14,964 nt of DNA from JAYODW01 sp038116745 (GTDB taxonomy: Bacteria; Pseudomonadota; Gammaproteobacteria; Ga0077536). Below, in pieces: positions 1 through 6,441 of this stretch (position 1 is the stretch's first letter; every line of letters begins with the position of its first letter). A model generated the notes under the pieces. The model was not told the origin of the DNA. It was given only the letters and a program-made list of their open reading frames with translations, and did not search any database. Made by a program: the position numbers and the translations under genes. The stretch lies in contig JAYODW010000064.1 in assembly GCA_038116745.1 (NCBI GenBank), positions 1-14,964 of the forward strand, in the 5' to 3' direction.

Positions 1-55
1 TGGTGAGGGAGCGGCCCTGATGAGAACCCTTCGGTTCGACAACTTCGCGACGCGA
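1..55. repeat. Direct repeat copy 1 (55 bp, period 162)
   Basis: These 55 bases recur identically at 163-217, so the period is 162 bp. The copy carries a small hairpin (arms GAACC/GGTTC, 24-28 and 33-37) and the left arm of a 10-bp perfect inverted repeat (CAACTTCGCG 40-49, CGCGAAGTTG 51-60). It begins at the first base of the window, so the array may continue to the left. Read on the minus strand the copy ends in CCCTCACCA, like a tRNA 3' end, but no cloverleaf can be folded. Confidence 0.9.
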
Positions 56-121
56 AGTTGGACGCCGGAGCGAAGCGCAGGCGCCCCGCAGGGGTGAGAA
101 AACGCAGCAGGCGTTTTCTCA
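24..121. other. Cluster of perfect hairpins inside the repeat unit
   Basis: Almost every stretch of the 162-bp unit can pair. Seen directly: arms 24-28/33-37; 40-49/51-60 (10 bp, 1-nt centre); 63-66/80-83 (CGCC/GGCG); 84-87/91-94 (CCCC/GGGG); and 95-105/111-121 (TGAGAAAACGC/GCGTTTTCTCA, 11 bp, 5-nt loop). No convincing ribosome binding site or protein family appears on either strand. A structured intergenic repeat or a processed small RNA is possible. Function unknown. Confidence 0.6.
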
Positions 122-137
122 TCAATCCCTCTTTGAC

Positions 138-158
138 CCCGCTTCAGCGGGCTTTTCT
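138..158 (+). terminator. Rho-independent terminator inside the repeat unit
   Basis: The stem CCCGC (138-142), loop TTCA and GCGGG (147-151) is followed by CTTTTCT. Polarity is rightward, so it would end a transcript entering from the left of the window. It does not suit the leftward MFS operon, which would meet it without a T tract. Confidence 0.6.
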
Positions 159-162
159 GATC

Positions 163-217
163 TGGTGAGGGAGCGGCCCTGATGAGAACCCTTCGGTTCG
201 ACAACTTCGCGACGCGA
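163..217. repeat. Direct repeat copy 2 (55 bp)
   Basis: Identical to 1-55. After 217 the sequence departs from the first unit: the right arm of the 10-bp inverted repeat is lost after CGCGA and replaced by GGGCGCC. The array therefore ends here. The copy sits about 100 bp beyond the end of the leftward small transporter gene. The stretch 218-319 between them shows no recognisable gene or terminator. Confidence 0.9.
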
Positions 218-319
218 GGGCGCCAGATGGCGGTGGAGCGCTTCCAGCGGTTGAACCACAGGCCTGCTGCCGCGCCTGCGGTTACCTGCGTCAGCGTGCG
301 TATGACTGGGTCGGTTGCT

Positions 320-436
320 TCAGCCGAACAGCAACATAGCCTTCTCAAGCGTTTGCAGAAGGCCCCAAACCAGAGGAACGCCGACAAATCCCCACGCCAG
401 CGCAAGCTGCAGAGGGGTGGTTTTTTTCTCGCTCAT
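320..436 (-). CDS. Small single-helix partner of an OFA-type MFS transporter
   Basis: A 38-residue protein, beginning MSEKKTTPLQLALAWGF and ending in Leu-Phe-Gly. A charged cytoplasmic-looking N-terminus (Lys4, Lys5) precedes one hydrophobic segment at about residues 9-30 containing Trp15, Pro21 and Trp24. Its ATG overlaps the TGA stop of the upstream transporter gene as ATGA (433-436), the classic arrangement for translational coupling. As I recall, short proteins of this shape encoded directly after OFA-family transporters are annotated as 'MFS transporter small subunit'. Role inferred: an accessory or stabilising membrane subunit of the neighbouring transporter. No substrate can be read from it. 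Confidence 0.8.
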   Translation of the reverse strand: MSEKKTTPLQLALAWGFVGVPLVWGLLQTLEKAMLLFG

Positions 437-1797
437 GATTTGGTCTCCGCCGTGTCCGGGGCCATTTGATAACGAGCATCGACGGCTTTGATCAACGCGT
501 TGGCGCAGAAACCGATCACCAGCAAGCCTGCCATGATGTACATCGTCGTGTTGTAAGCCTGTGCTTTCGGGATCCCGCTGTCTATCTGGTACTGACGCAG
601 GTAATTAACCAGAACCGGACCGAGGATCCCTGCGACTGACCACGCGGTTAGAAGCCGGCCGTGAATCGCGCCCACGTACTGCGTGCCGAACAGATCCCTG
701 AGATAGGCGGGCACCGTGGCGAAACCGCCGCCGTACATGGTCATGATAATGACGAAACAAAGGACGAACAGGCCGACGCCTCCGAGCGAGCCTGTCGAAG
801 GTATCAGCGCGTACAACAACAGGCCTAGGACAAAGAAACAGTAATAGGTGTTCTTGCGCCCGATGTAGTCAGACAGCGACGCCCAGAAGAAGCGTCCCAG
901 CATATTCGACAGGCTGAGCACGCCGACGAATCCAGCGGCAACGCTCGCGCTAACCTGTGCCGGAAACATCTCCTGGCTCATGGCAGAGGCCTGTCCCAAC
1001 ACGCCAATCCCTGCGGTGACGTTCATACACAGCACGACCCATACGCACCAGAACTGGGGCGTTGACCAGGCAACGCTGACATGAACGTTTGCGTTCGTGA
1101 CCAGTTTTCCTGCGTCTACAGGCGGCGTCCAGCCGCTGGGTTTCCAATCCGGCGCAGGCACACGCACGATCATTGAGCCGACGAGCATGAACACCAGATA
1201 AATCAGGCCAAGTCCGATAAAGGCTTCGGCGACACCAATGTGCTCTGCAGAGCTGAAACGGTCCATGAGCCAGACCGACAGCGGTGACGCAATGAAAGCT
1301 CCTCCTCCGAACCCCATGATGGCCATTCCTGTCGCCATACCCGGTCGGTCAGGAAACCACTTGATCAGGGTTGAAACCGGCGAGACATAGCCTAAACCCA
1401 GACCGATTCCTCCCAGCACCCCATAACCTAGGTACACCAGCCAGAGCTGGTGCAGGTGCACGCCTACGGCGGAAAGAAAAAACCCCCCTGACCAGCACAG
1501 GGCGGCGGCGAACATTGCGCGGCGGGGACCGCGCTCTTCAACCCATTTCCCGAACAGCGCAGCGGAAAGACCCAGGAAAAAGATAGCTATCGAAAAGATC
1601 CAACCAAGTTCGGTCAGTTTCCAGTCTCCTTCAACCGACTGCGATATGCCGATCAGGCGTGTCATTGGCAGGTTGAAAACGCTCAGCGCATAGGCCTGGC
1701 CGATGCACAGATGAATGCACAGCGCCGCCGGAGGAACCATCCAGCGATTAAAGCCTTGTCCCGCAACGGAACGATCGCGATCCAGAAATCCGCTCAT
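433..1797 (-). CDS. OFA-family MFS transporter (oxalate/formate antiporter-like)
   Basis: A 454-residue inner-membrane protein with the length and about twelve hydrophobic segments of a major facilitator carrier. The loop between helices 2 and 3 carries an MFS motif A-like stretch, Gly83-Lys-Trp-Val-Glu-Glu-Arg-Gly-Pro-Arg-Arg (83-93). A glycine-rich segment near 127-137 and Trp-Phe-Pro-Asp-Arg-Pro-Gly-Met-Ala (about 147-155) are typical of the OFA branch. That family exchanges or imports small mono- and dicarboxylates; the actual substrate is not deducible. The ATG at 1797 is preceded by GGAGGGG about 10 nt upstream. The gene overlaps the 38-residue small protein by ATGA. The start of transcription must lie in 1798-1970, but I see no convincing promoter there. 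Confidence 0.85.
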   Translation of the reverse strand: MSGFLDRDRSVAGQGFNRWMVPPAALCIHLCIGQAYALSVFNLPMTRLIGISQSVEGDWKLTELGWIFSIAIFFLGLSAALFGKWVEERGPRRAMFAAALCWSGGFFLSAVGVHLHQLWLVYLGYGVLGGIGLGLGYVSPVSTLIKWFPDRPGMATGMAIMGFGGGAFIASPLSVWLMDRFSSAEHIGVAEAFIGLGLIYLVFMLVGSMIVRVPAPDWKPSGWTPPVDAGKLVTNANVHVSVAWSTPQFWCVWVVLCMNVTAGIGVLGQASAMSQEMFPAQVSASVAAGFVGVLSLSNMLGRFFWASLSDYIGRKNTYYCFFVLGLLLYALIPSTGSLGGVGLFVLCFVIIMTMYGGGFATVPAYLRDLFGTQYVGAIHGRLLTAWSVAGILGPVLVNYLRQYQIDSGIPKAQAYNTTMYIMAGLLVIGFCANALIKAVDARYQMAPDTAETKS

Positions 1798-2078
1798 AAG
1801 GTGTTACCCCTCCAGTGACAAACACGCTCTGAAGTCTCAGTGCTTGAGCGCAGTCTACGCTGGCACCGTGGACATCGCATAGCGACCGCGCAGAGGACAG
1901 GCGGTATCGCGGAGCCGCCATGGGTTCATGACCACAACAGATCTCAGGGAAGAGACGCTAAACGCTCAGTCAGATGGATTGGAGAAGTGGAGCCCCGGCC
2001 ATGGTGAGCACCTTCGAAAGCATCCCTTCCAGTTCCGCGCGGCGGTGGGTCAGAACCACCGAGCCTGATCTCGAGGAT

Positions 2079-2097
2079 TGAGAAACCGCGTTTCTCA
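2079..2097. repeat. 8-bp perfect inverted repeat
   Basis: TGAGAAAC (2079-2086) and GTTTCTCA (2090-2097) flank a 3-nt centre. It is a hairpin or palindromic binding site in the middle of the intergenic region. No T tract follows on either strand, so it is not an intrinsic terminator. Confidence 0.5.
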
Positions 2098-2196
2098 GAA
2101 GCTGATTCCTGTTCTGGTATGCCGGCTCAGAGGAGCGCGTGAGCAGGGAAAGTGCAGAAATACTGCAAAAATAGCGAAAAAAATCGCATGTCAAGG

Positions 2197-2225
2197 CTTC
2201 CAATTTAGCTCTTGGCCGATATATT
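2197..2225 (+). promoter_or_regulatory. Possible sigma-70 promoter for the HU-like gene
   Basis: TATATT at 2220-2225 is a good -10 hexamer in an AT-rich context. The -35 candidates 16-17 bp upstream (CTTCCA or TTCCAA) are weak. Transcription from here would give a leader of about 130 nt containing the hairpin at 2291-2308. Confidence 0.3.
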
Positions 2226-2290
2226 AGCGCTGCGAAAAGACAGAGGGTCGCTGGCCTAATGGGTTTAACCAGTGGGCCGGCGAGGAAAGC

Positions 2291-2308
2291 CCCGGGCGCG
2301 TGCCCGGG
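2291..2308. repeat. GC-rich hairpin in the HU-like gene leader
   Basis: CCCGGGC (2291-2297) and GCCCGGG (2302-2308) pair around a GCGT loop. It lies about 55 nt before the HU-like start codon. On the plus strand no T tract follows. On the minus strand it is followed only by TTTCCT, so it is at best a weak leftward terminator. A leader structure is the other option. Confidence 0.45.
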
Positions 2309-2363
2309 CCGAGAAGAAAAGCACAAACCTGGTAAAACTCACGAGCTGTAATTGGGAGGCGAT

Positions 2364-2699
2364 ATGAGCAAGGCAAAAACAACGGCAATAAAGGATAAGC
2401 AGACCAAGTCGCAGATCCTCGCCGCGCTGGCCGAGGAAACCGGCCTGACGAAAAAAGACGTGCAGTCGGTACTGACTGCTGCCAAAGGGCTGGCTGCCCG
2501 ACATCTGGGGAAGAACGGTTCAGGGGAATTTACGGTGCCGGAGCTTGGGGTGAAGCTACGTCGCGTGCAGAAAGCGGCGCGCAAAGCCGGTATGGCGCGC
2601 AATCCCTTCACAGGAGAAATGGTGAAAGTGGAAGCCCGTCCGGCCAGCCTGTCTGTTCGCGCGGCTGCCATGAAGTCGATCAAGGACGTTGTTGCCTGA
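2364..2699 (+). CDS. HU-like histone-like DNA-binding protein
   Basis: A 111-residue small basic protein. A Lys-rich N-terminal tail (about 15 residues) leads into the HU fold: Lys-Ser-Gln-Ile-Leu-Ala-Ala-Leu-Ala-Glu (15-24) and Lys-Lys-Asp-Val (30-33) match the HU helices. The Arg-Asn-Pro-Phe-Thr-Gly-Glu segment matches the arm (Arg-Asn-Pro-x-Thr-Gly) whose proline intercalates in DNA. HU proteins are about 90 residues, so this is the slightly longer HU-like paralogue seen in many Proteobacteria. I chose the ATG at 2364, with GGGAGG 4 nt upstream of it, over an in-frame TTG at 2352 that precedes that site. The gene stands alone and ends in a strong terminator. Role inferred: nucleoid architecture. 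It is not necessarily the main HU (hupA/hupB). Confidence 0.88.
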   Translation: MSKAKTTAIKDKQTKSQILAALAEETGLTKKDVQSVLTAAKGLAARHLGKNGSGEFTVPELGVKLRRVQKAARKAGMARNPFTGEMVKVEARPASLSVRAAAMKSIKDVVA

Positions 2700-2717
2700 A
2701 GCGCTGCTTACTGCGTG

Positions 2718-2748
2718 AAAAAGCCGGCCCAAGAGCCGGCTTTTTTTT
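2718..2748 (+). terminator. Rho-independent terminator of the HU-like gene
   Basis: AAGCCGGC (2721-2728) and GCCGGCTT (2735-2742) form a stem with a CCAAGA loop. It is extended by A-T pairs and followed by a run of eight T (2741-2748). It lies 20 nt after the HU-like stop codon and insulates it from the riboswitch operon. Confidence 0.93.
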
Positions 2749-2766
2749 GTCCGACATGCGTGCCTC

Positions 2767-2795
2767 TTGCCGATAAGGTTGCGCTTGTCTATCGT
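2767..2795 (+). promoter_or_regulatory. Probable sigma-70 promoter of the btuB operon
   Basis: TTGCCG (2767-2772) and TATCGT (2790-2795) are each 4 of 6 to consensus and are 17 bp apart. The predicted start, near 2802, falls just before the first base of riboswitch helix P1 (2804). That agreement is the main support. Confidence 0.45.
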
Positions 2796-2803
2796 GCGTG
2801 CCC

Positions 2804-3015
2804 GACGAGGTGTCCCTGCCAGCTGCCGTCAGGCACAGGGATGAAACGGGAAGCCGGTGCGTGCTCTTACCAAAAGGGCACAATTCCGGCACTGCCCCCG
2901 CAACGGTAATCGAGTCGCCGCGCTCAACTGCCACTGTGCATCTGCATGGGAAGGCCGCGCGGAGTGAGCATGCTTCAGCTGCGCTCCACTCGTAAGTCCG
3001 GAGACCGGCCTGGTC
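2804..3015 (+). promoter_or_regulatory. Cobalamin (B12) riboswitch aptamer
   Basis: Conserved elements appear in the usual order: GGGAAGCCGG (2848-2857), CCGGCACTG (2886-2894), CCCGCAACGGTAA (2897-2909), GGGAAGGC (2948-2955) and the B12 box AAGTCCGGAGACCGGCCT (2994-3011). Closing helix P1 can form from GACGAGG (2804-2810) and CCTGGTC (3009-3015) with one mismatch. Unusually, an extra 8-bp hairpin (2861-2868 with 2874-2881, loop ACCAA) is inserted in the loop closed by GCCGG/CCGGC (2853-2857/2886-2890). The element senses adenosyl- or methylcobalamin and lies directly upstream of btuB, the classic repression arrangement. Confidence 0.93.
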
Positions 3016-3172
3016 CAAGGCCGTTGCCTGAGAAGGCGGCGGATTCAGTCTGAAGGACCCGCGGCGGGCGTGTCCGAAGCGGGATCGCAATCCGGGTCTC
3101 CGGCTTCGTGCAGGTCGATCGCGTGCCGAACTTGCGGCCGTCCGGGGATGGACGGTCCAGAGGAAATTGCCG
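3016..3172 (+). promoter_or_regulatory. Riboswitch expression platform / btuB leader
   Basis: About 150 nt lie between the aptamer and btuB. A helix can form from 3055-3061 and 3093-3099 (GGACCCG/CGGGTCT). A second hairpin, CCGTCC (3138-3143) with GGACGG (3150-3155), ends 4 nt before the ribosome binding site AGAGGA (3159-3164). There is no hairpin plus T tract, so intrinsic termination is unlikely. Translational control, or Rho, is the better guess. Confidence 0.5.
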
Positions 3173-5113
3173 TTGACCCTGCGCAGATATTTACTCGCTT
3201 TAAGCGTCTCTTTTGCTATGGGCCCGCTGGCCGCTCAACCTGACATGGAAACCGTGCTGGTTACAGGCTCGCGCACGCCACTCGACATCAATCGCCTTGG
3301 AGCCAGCGCATCGGTTATCAGCCGCGAGCAGATCGAGGCGCGGGGTAGTGGCTTTGTGTCTGACCTGCTGCGGGAGATGCCGGGGCTGGCGGTAAGCCGT
3401 GCGGGAACCTTCGGCGCGCAGACCCAGGTTCGAGTGCGTGGGGCAGAGGGTAACCACGTCATGGTTCTCATCGATGGTATCGAGGCAAACGATCCGGGCG
3501 GAAACGATGAATTTGATTTCGGCCAGCTTTTGACTGGCGACATTGAGCGCATCGAGATTGTGCGCGGCCCCCAGAGCTCGCTATGGGGTAGCGATGCGCT
3601 GGCCGGCGTGATCAGCATTGTCACCCGCAAGGGTGGGAATGGGACGCGTGCGTCTTTTGGCTTCGAGGAGGGATCATTTGCAACCAGCCAGCAGCGCGCG
3701 AACTTTGCCTTTGGCGACGATACGAGGCGCTTCTATGCCGGCGTGAATCGACTGGACAGCGGTGGCGTGAACATCAGTCGGAACGGCGATGAGGACGACG
3801 CCTTCCACAACCTGAGCGTTGATCTGAACGGAGCCATCAAGCCCACAGACGACTTGCAGCTGTCTTTCGTTCTGCGCACCGTTAACAGTACCGGGCAGGC
3901 AGATGAAAGCCCTGCGGGTATTTATGAAGACGCCTCGAGTGAGGGGAACTTCGATCAGACGATCGCTGCGCTGCGTGCGAAGCTCGGGTTGTTCGACCAG
4001 CGCTGCCTTAACGAGATAGCGGCAAACTGGTCGTCGACGGAACGTGACTTTGCAGACTCATGGAGCTGGACGGCCGCGGCCAGCGATCGCTACGAGTTGA
4101 CCTATCAGAGCACGCTGCTTTTGCCCGAGGAGGTGGACTGGCTTTCCAACCAGAGTCTGACGGTCGCGGTGGACCATGAGTACCAGCGTTTCGTGCAGCG
4201 CGGTATGGTGACCGCGTGGGGGGATCCGAATCAGCGCAGGGGCATGCACAGCACGGGTGTGGTTGCCGAGTATCACGCCGATCTGCTGCAGAGCTTCTCA
4301 CTGTCAGCGAGCGTGCGTCGCGACCTCAACTCCGATTTCAAGGACGTCACCACGTACCGCACGGCGGTAAGCGCACTGGTCCCCCTGACGCAGACACGGC
4401 TGCATGCTGCCTACGCGACCGGGCAGAAAGCGCCGACATTCATTGAGCGGTTCGGCTATTCAAGCGGTGGCCCCACCGTTTTTATCGGTAATCCGGGCCT
4501 TGAACCTGAGCGTTCCCGCGGCTGGGAAGTGGGCGTGGCGCAGAGCCTGTGGTCCGAGCGGGCCAGCCTCAGTTTGACCTGGTTTCAGGAAAATCTGCGC
4601 GATGAAATCAACGGGTACGTTTTCAGCGTGGATTTCAGCTCCGCGACTGCGCTTAACCTCGATGGCATGAGCCACCGCCGCGGGTTGGAATTCGAAGGTA
4701 ACCTCGAGTTGCCCTGGTCAGTGCGGTTTCGCGGTTACTACACCTTCCTGGACGCGGATGAGCGAGACGCCGGCACCGGTGCGCGGGTAGACGAGATCCG
4801 TCGACCAGAACATGCGGGGGGCGCGGCGCTGCACTGGCTGTCGGACAATAAACGTCTGCAGCTGCATGCATACGTGGATGTAACCGGCGAGCAGCAGGAC
4901 ATCGCGTTTGTTCCTCCCACCTACAATCAACGCGTCACCCTGTCTGCGTACACGCTGCTTGGGGTTCATGTCAGTTACGCCATCGTTCCGGGAGTCGAGA
5001 TATATACTCGTGGCGAAAACCTGCTCGATGACGACTATGAAGAGATTTTCAGCGCACAGTCCCCCGGTGCTGCCGTCTACGCAGGGTTGCGGATCGCGTT
5101 CGATTCCCTCTGA
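3173..5113 (+). CDS. btuB: BtuB-type TonB-dependent outer-membrane cobalamin receptor
   Basis: A 646-residue outer-membrane transporter. An N-terminal signal peptide (Arg4-Arg5, hydrophobic 7-21, Ala-Ala before Gln22) precedes a TonB box (Glu-Thr-Val-Leu-Val-Thr, 26-31). The plug domain follows, with the Gly-x-x-Val-Ser-Asp-Leu-Leu-Arg and Val-Arg-Gly-x-Glu-Gly-Asn-His stretches, Leu-Ile-Asp-Gly, and Ile-Val-Arg-Gly-Pro-x-Ser-Ser-Leu-Trp-Gly-Ser. The remainder is a beta-barrel. E. coli BtuB is about 614 residues. The cobalamin riboswitch upstream makes cobalamin or a corrinoid the likely substrate. Start: TTG 3173 lies 8 nt after AGAGGA; TTG 3167 in the same frame is only 2 nt from it. The chain ends Arg-Ile-Ala-Phe-Asp-Ser-Leu, so three residues follow the expected terminal aromatic. 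The next gene begins 24 nt later. Confidence 0.92.
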   Translation: MTLRRYLLALSVSFAMGPLAAQPDMETVLVTGSRTPLDINRLGASASVISREQIEARGSGFVSDLLREMPGLAVSRAGTFGAQTQVRVRGAEGNHVMVLIDGIEANDPGGNDEFDFGQLLTGDIERIEIVRGPQSSLWGSDALAGVISIVTRKGGNGTRASFGFEEGSFATSQQRANFAFGDDTRRFYAGVNRLDSGGVNISRNGDEDDAFHNLSVDLNGAIKPTDDLQLSFVLRTVNSTGQADESPAGIYEDASSEGNFDQTIAALRAKLGLFDQRCLNEIAANWSSTERDFADSWSWTAAASDRYELTYQSTLLLPEEVDWLSNQSLTVAVDHEYQRFVQRGMVTAWGDPNQRRGMHSTGVVAEYHADLLQSFSLSASVRRDLNSDFKDVTTYRTAVSALVPLTQTRLHAAYATGQKAPTFIERFGYSSGGPTVFIGNPGLEPERSRGWEVGVAQSLWSERASLSLTWFQENLRDEINGYVFSVDFSSATALNLDGMSHRRGLEFEGNLELPWSVRFRGYYTFLDADERDAGTGARVDEIRRPEHAGGAALHWLSDNKRLQLHAYVDVTGEQQDIAFVPPTYNQRVTLSAYTLLGVHVSYAIVPGVEIYTRGENLLDDDYEEIFSAQSPGAAVYAGLRIAFDSL

Positions 5114-5137
5114 CGCTGAGATGACTGGTTCTCGGTT

Positions 5138-6397
5138 GTGCGTTGCACGATAGTCGGTGCCGGTCTTCTGGGTCTGACCACGGCGTGGTTTCTGCGTCGT
5201 CATGGACTCGATGTGGAGGTTCTTGAGAGTGGCGCGGGTCCTGGGCTGGGCACGAGCTTCGCCAACGGCGGCATGCTTCACGCCAGCCAGGCCAGTCCCT
5301 GGAACGAACCCGGTGTTCTGGCGCAGGTACTGAAGACCTTCGGGCGCGAAGATTCCGCTCTGCTCATCCGACCACGTGCGCTGCTGGGCATGTTGCCCTG
5401 GGCCTGGCAGTTTTTTCGCAACGCCCGGCCGCAGCGATTCAACGAGAATCTGCTGAGCAACGCGCGCCTGGCGGCATATTCGCTGACGGTGCTTGAGCGG
5501 GAGCTGTCATCGCTGCCACTCGAGTTCGACCGTGCCGGACGCGGTACGCTCAAGGTCTATCGGACCGCAGCCGAGCTTGATAATGCAGCGCGCGTCGCTG
5601 CGCGCTGCCGCGACTGGGATGTTTCGTACACCCTGCTCGATGCGGCCGGTGTTGGTGCGCTCGAACCTGCGCTGGCGCCGATTACTGATCAGCTCAGCGG
5701 CGGGATACATTTCCCGGGCGACGTCTCCGGTGACGCGCATAAGTTTTGTTGCGAGCTCGCACGATGCTGTGAACAGGCTGGTGTGGCATTCGAGTACGGT
5801 GCGAACGTGGAGCGGTTTCTGGTCCGGGGCGCCCGCGTGCAGGCGTTGATTGTCGACGGCGTTGAACGCGAAATCGACAGCTGCGTGGTCGCTGCGGGCA
5901 GCAACAGCGCGCGTCTGCTGGCGACAGCCCGAGTGCGAGTTCCTATTCAACCGGTAAAGGGTTATTCCCTGACCCTGCCCACCGACAGCTGGGCGCAGGC
6001 CCCGGCCGTGCCGGTTATCGATGAACATTTTCATGCGGCGGTGTGTCCCCTTGGCACGCGCCTGCGTGTTGCCGGCACAGCCGAGTTCGCTGGTTTCGAT
6101 GCCACTTTGAGTCCGGGGCGCGTGGAGAATTTATTCACCCTGCTCCAAGCGCTGTACCCCGTTGGCGCAGCGGGCGTCGATCGACAGCAGTGTCAGCAGT
6201 GGGCCGCGTTTCGCCCGATGAGCCCGGATGGCGTCGGGCTGATGGGAGAAACGCCCTGCCGCGGTTTGTTCATTAACGCTGGCCATGGACACCTCGGTTG
6301 GACCATGGCGCCGGGTGCGGGTAAGTTGGTCGCCGACTGTGTGGCGGGGGTCGCACCCGAGATAGACCCGGGCGGCTACCTGCCGGCGCGGTTTTGA
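5138..6397 (+). CDS. dadA: D-amino-acid dehydrogenase-like FAD oxidoreductase (DadA family)
   Basis: A 419-residue flavoprotein of the DAO family. An N-terminal FAD-binding Rossmann motif (Gly7-x-Gly9-x-x-Gly12, then an acidic residue at the end of strand 2) is present. The chain resembles E. coli DadA (432 residues) throughout: Thr-Ser-x-Ala-Asn-Gly-Gly, Gly-Thr-Leu-x-x-x-Arg-Thr, Leu-Glu-Pro-Ala-Leu-Ala, Pro-x-Lys-Gly-Tyr-Ser-Leu-Thr and Arg-Pro-Met-(Ser)-Pro-Asp-Gly. Near residue 380 it has Asn-Ala-Gly-His-Gly-x-Leu-Gly-Trp-Thr-Met-Ala. DadA oxidatively deaminates D-amino acids such as D-alanine to 2-oxo acids, passing electrons to the respiratory chain at the inner face of the cytoplasmic membrane. 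The start is GTG with no strong ribosome binding site, 24 nt after btuB, so coupling to btuB is plausible. No alr/dadX racemase is adjacent, so D-alanine is not certain as substrate. Confidence 0.82.
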   Translation: MRCTIVGAGLLGLTTAWFLRRHGLDVEVLESGAGPGLGTSFANGGMLHASQASPWNEPGVLAQVLKTFGREDSALLIRPRALLGMLPWAWQFFRNARPQRFNENLLSNARLAAYSLTVLERELSSLPLEFDRAGRGTLKVYRTAAELDNAARVAARCRDWDVSYTLLDAAGVGALEPALAPITDQLSGGIHFPGDVSGDAHKFCCELARCCEQAGVAFEYGANVERFLVRGARVQALIVDGVEREIDSCVVAAGSNSARLLATARVRVPIQPVKGYSLTLPTDSWAQAPAVPVIDEHFHAAVCPLGTRLRVAGTAEFAGFDATLSPGRVENLFTLLQALYPVGAAGVDRQQCQQWAAFRPMSPDGVGLMGETPCRGLFINAGHGHLGWTMAPGAGKLVADCVAGVAPEIDPGGYLPARF

Positions 6398-6441
6398 TAC
6401 TGCGCGCGGATTGAGCTCTGCTTATCAGGTGAGAATTTGGC

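Larger units (their letters stand above)
1798..2363. other. Long intergenic region between divergent genes
   Basis: About 570 bp separate the leftward MFS operon from the rightward HU-like gene. The only gene-like content is an open frame on the minus strand (1970-2326), with no ribosome binding site or recognisable domain, which I do not accept. It does hold an AT-rich stretch (2161-2225), a hairpin at 2079-2097, a GC-rich hairpin at 2291-2308 and a possible promoter near 2220. The ribosome binding site of the HU-like gene (GGGAGG, 2354-2359) is at its right end. Confidence 0.6.

Noticed and set aside
1..60. Possible tRNA gene on the minus strand (CTCCCTCACCA end)
   Set aside because: Only the terminal acceptor-like bases fit. 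The T arm, anticodon arm and matching 5' acceptor strand cannot be placed.
182..469. 95-residue open frame on the plus strand beginning in the second repeat copy
   Set aside because: It has no ribosome binding site, starts inside a repeat, and runs antisense through the small transporter gene, whose overlap and helix are far more convincing.
1970..2326. 118-residue open frame on the minus strand in the long intergenic region
   Set aside because: No recognisable domain, no ribosome binding site, low-complexity N-terminal half, and it covers AT-rich promoter-like DNA and hairpins.
4008..4301. Long antisense frames within btuB, cheR and the molybdoenzyme
   Set aside because: They are typical shadows of GC-rich coding DNA. 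None has a plausible start site or recognisable domain.
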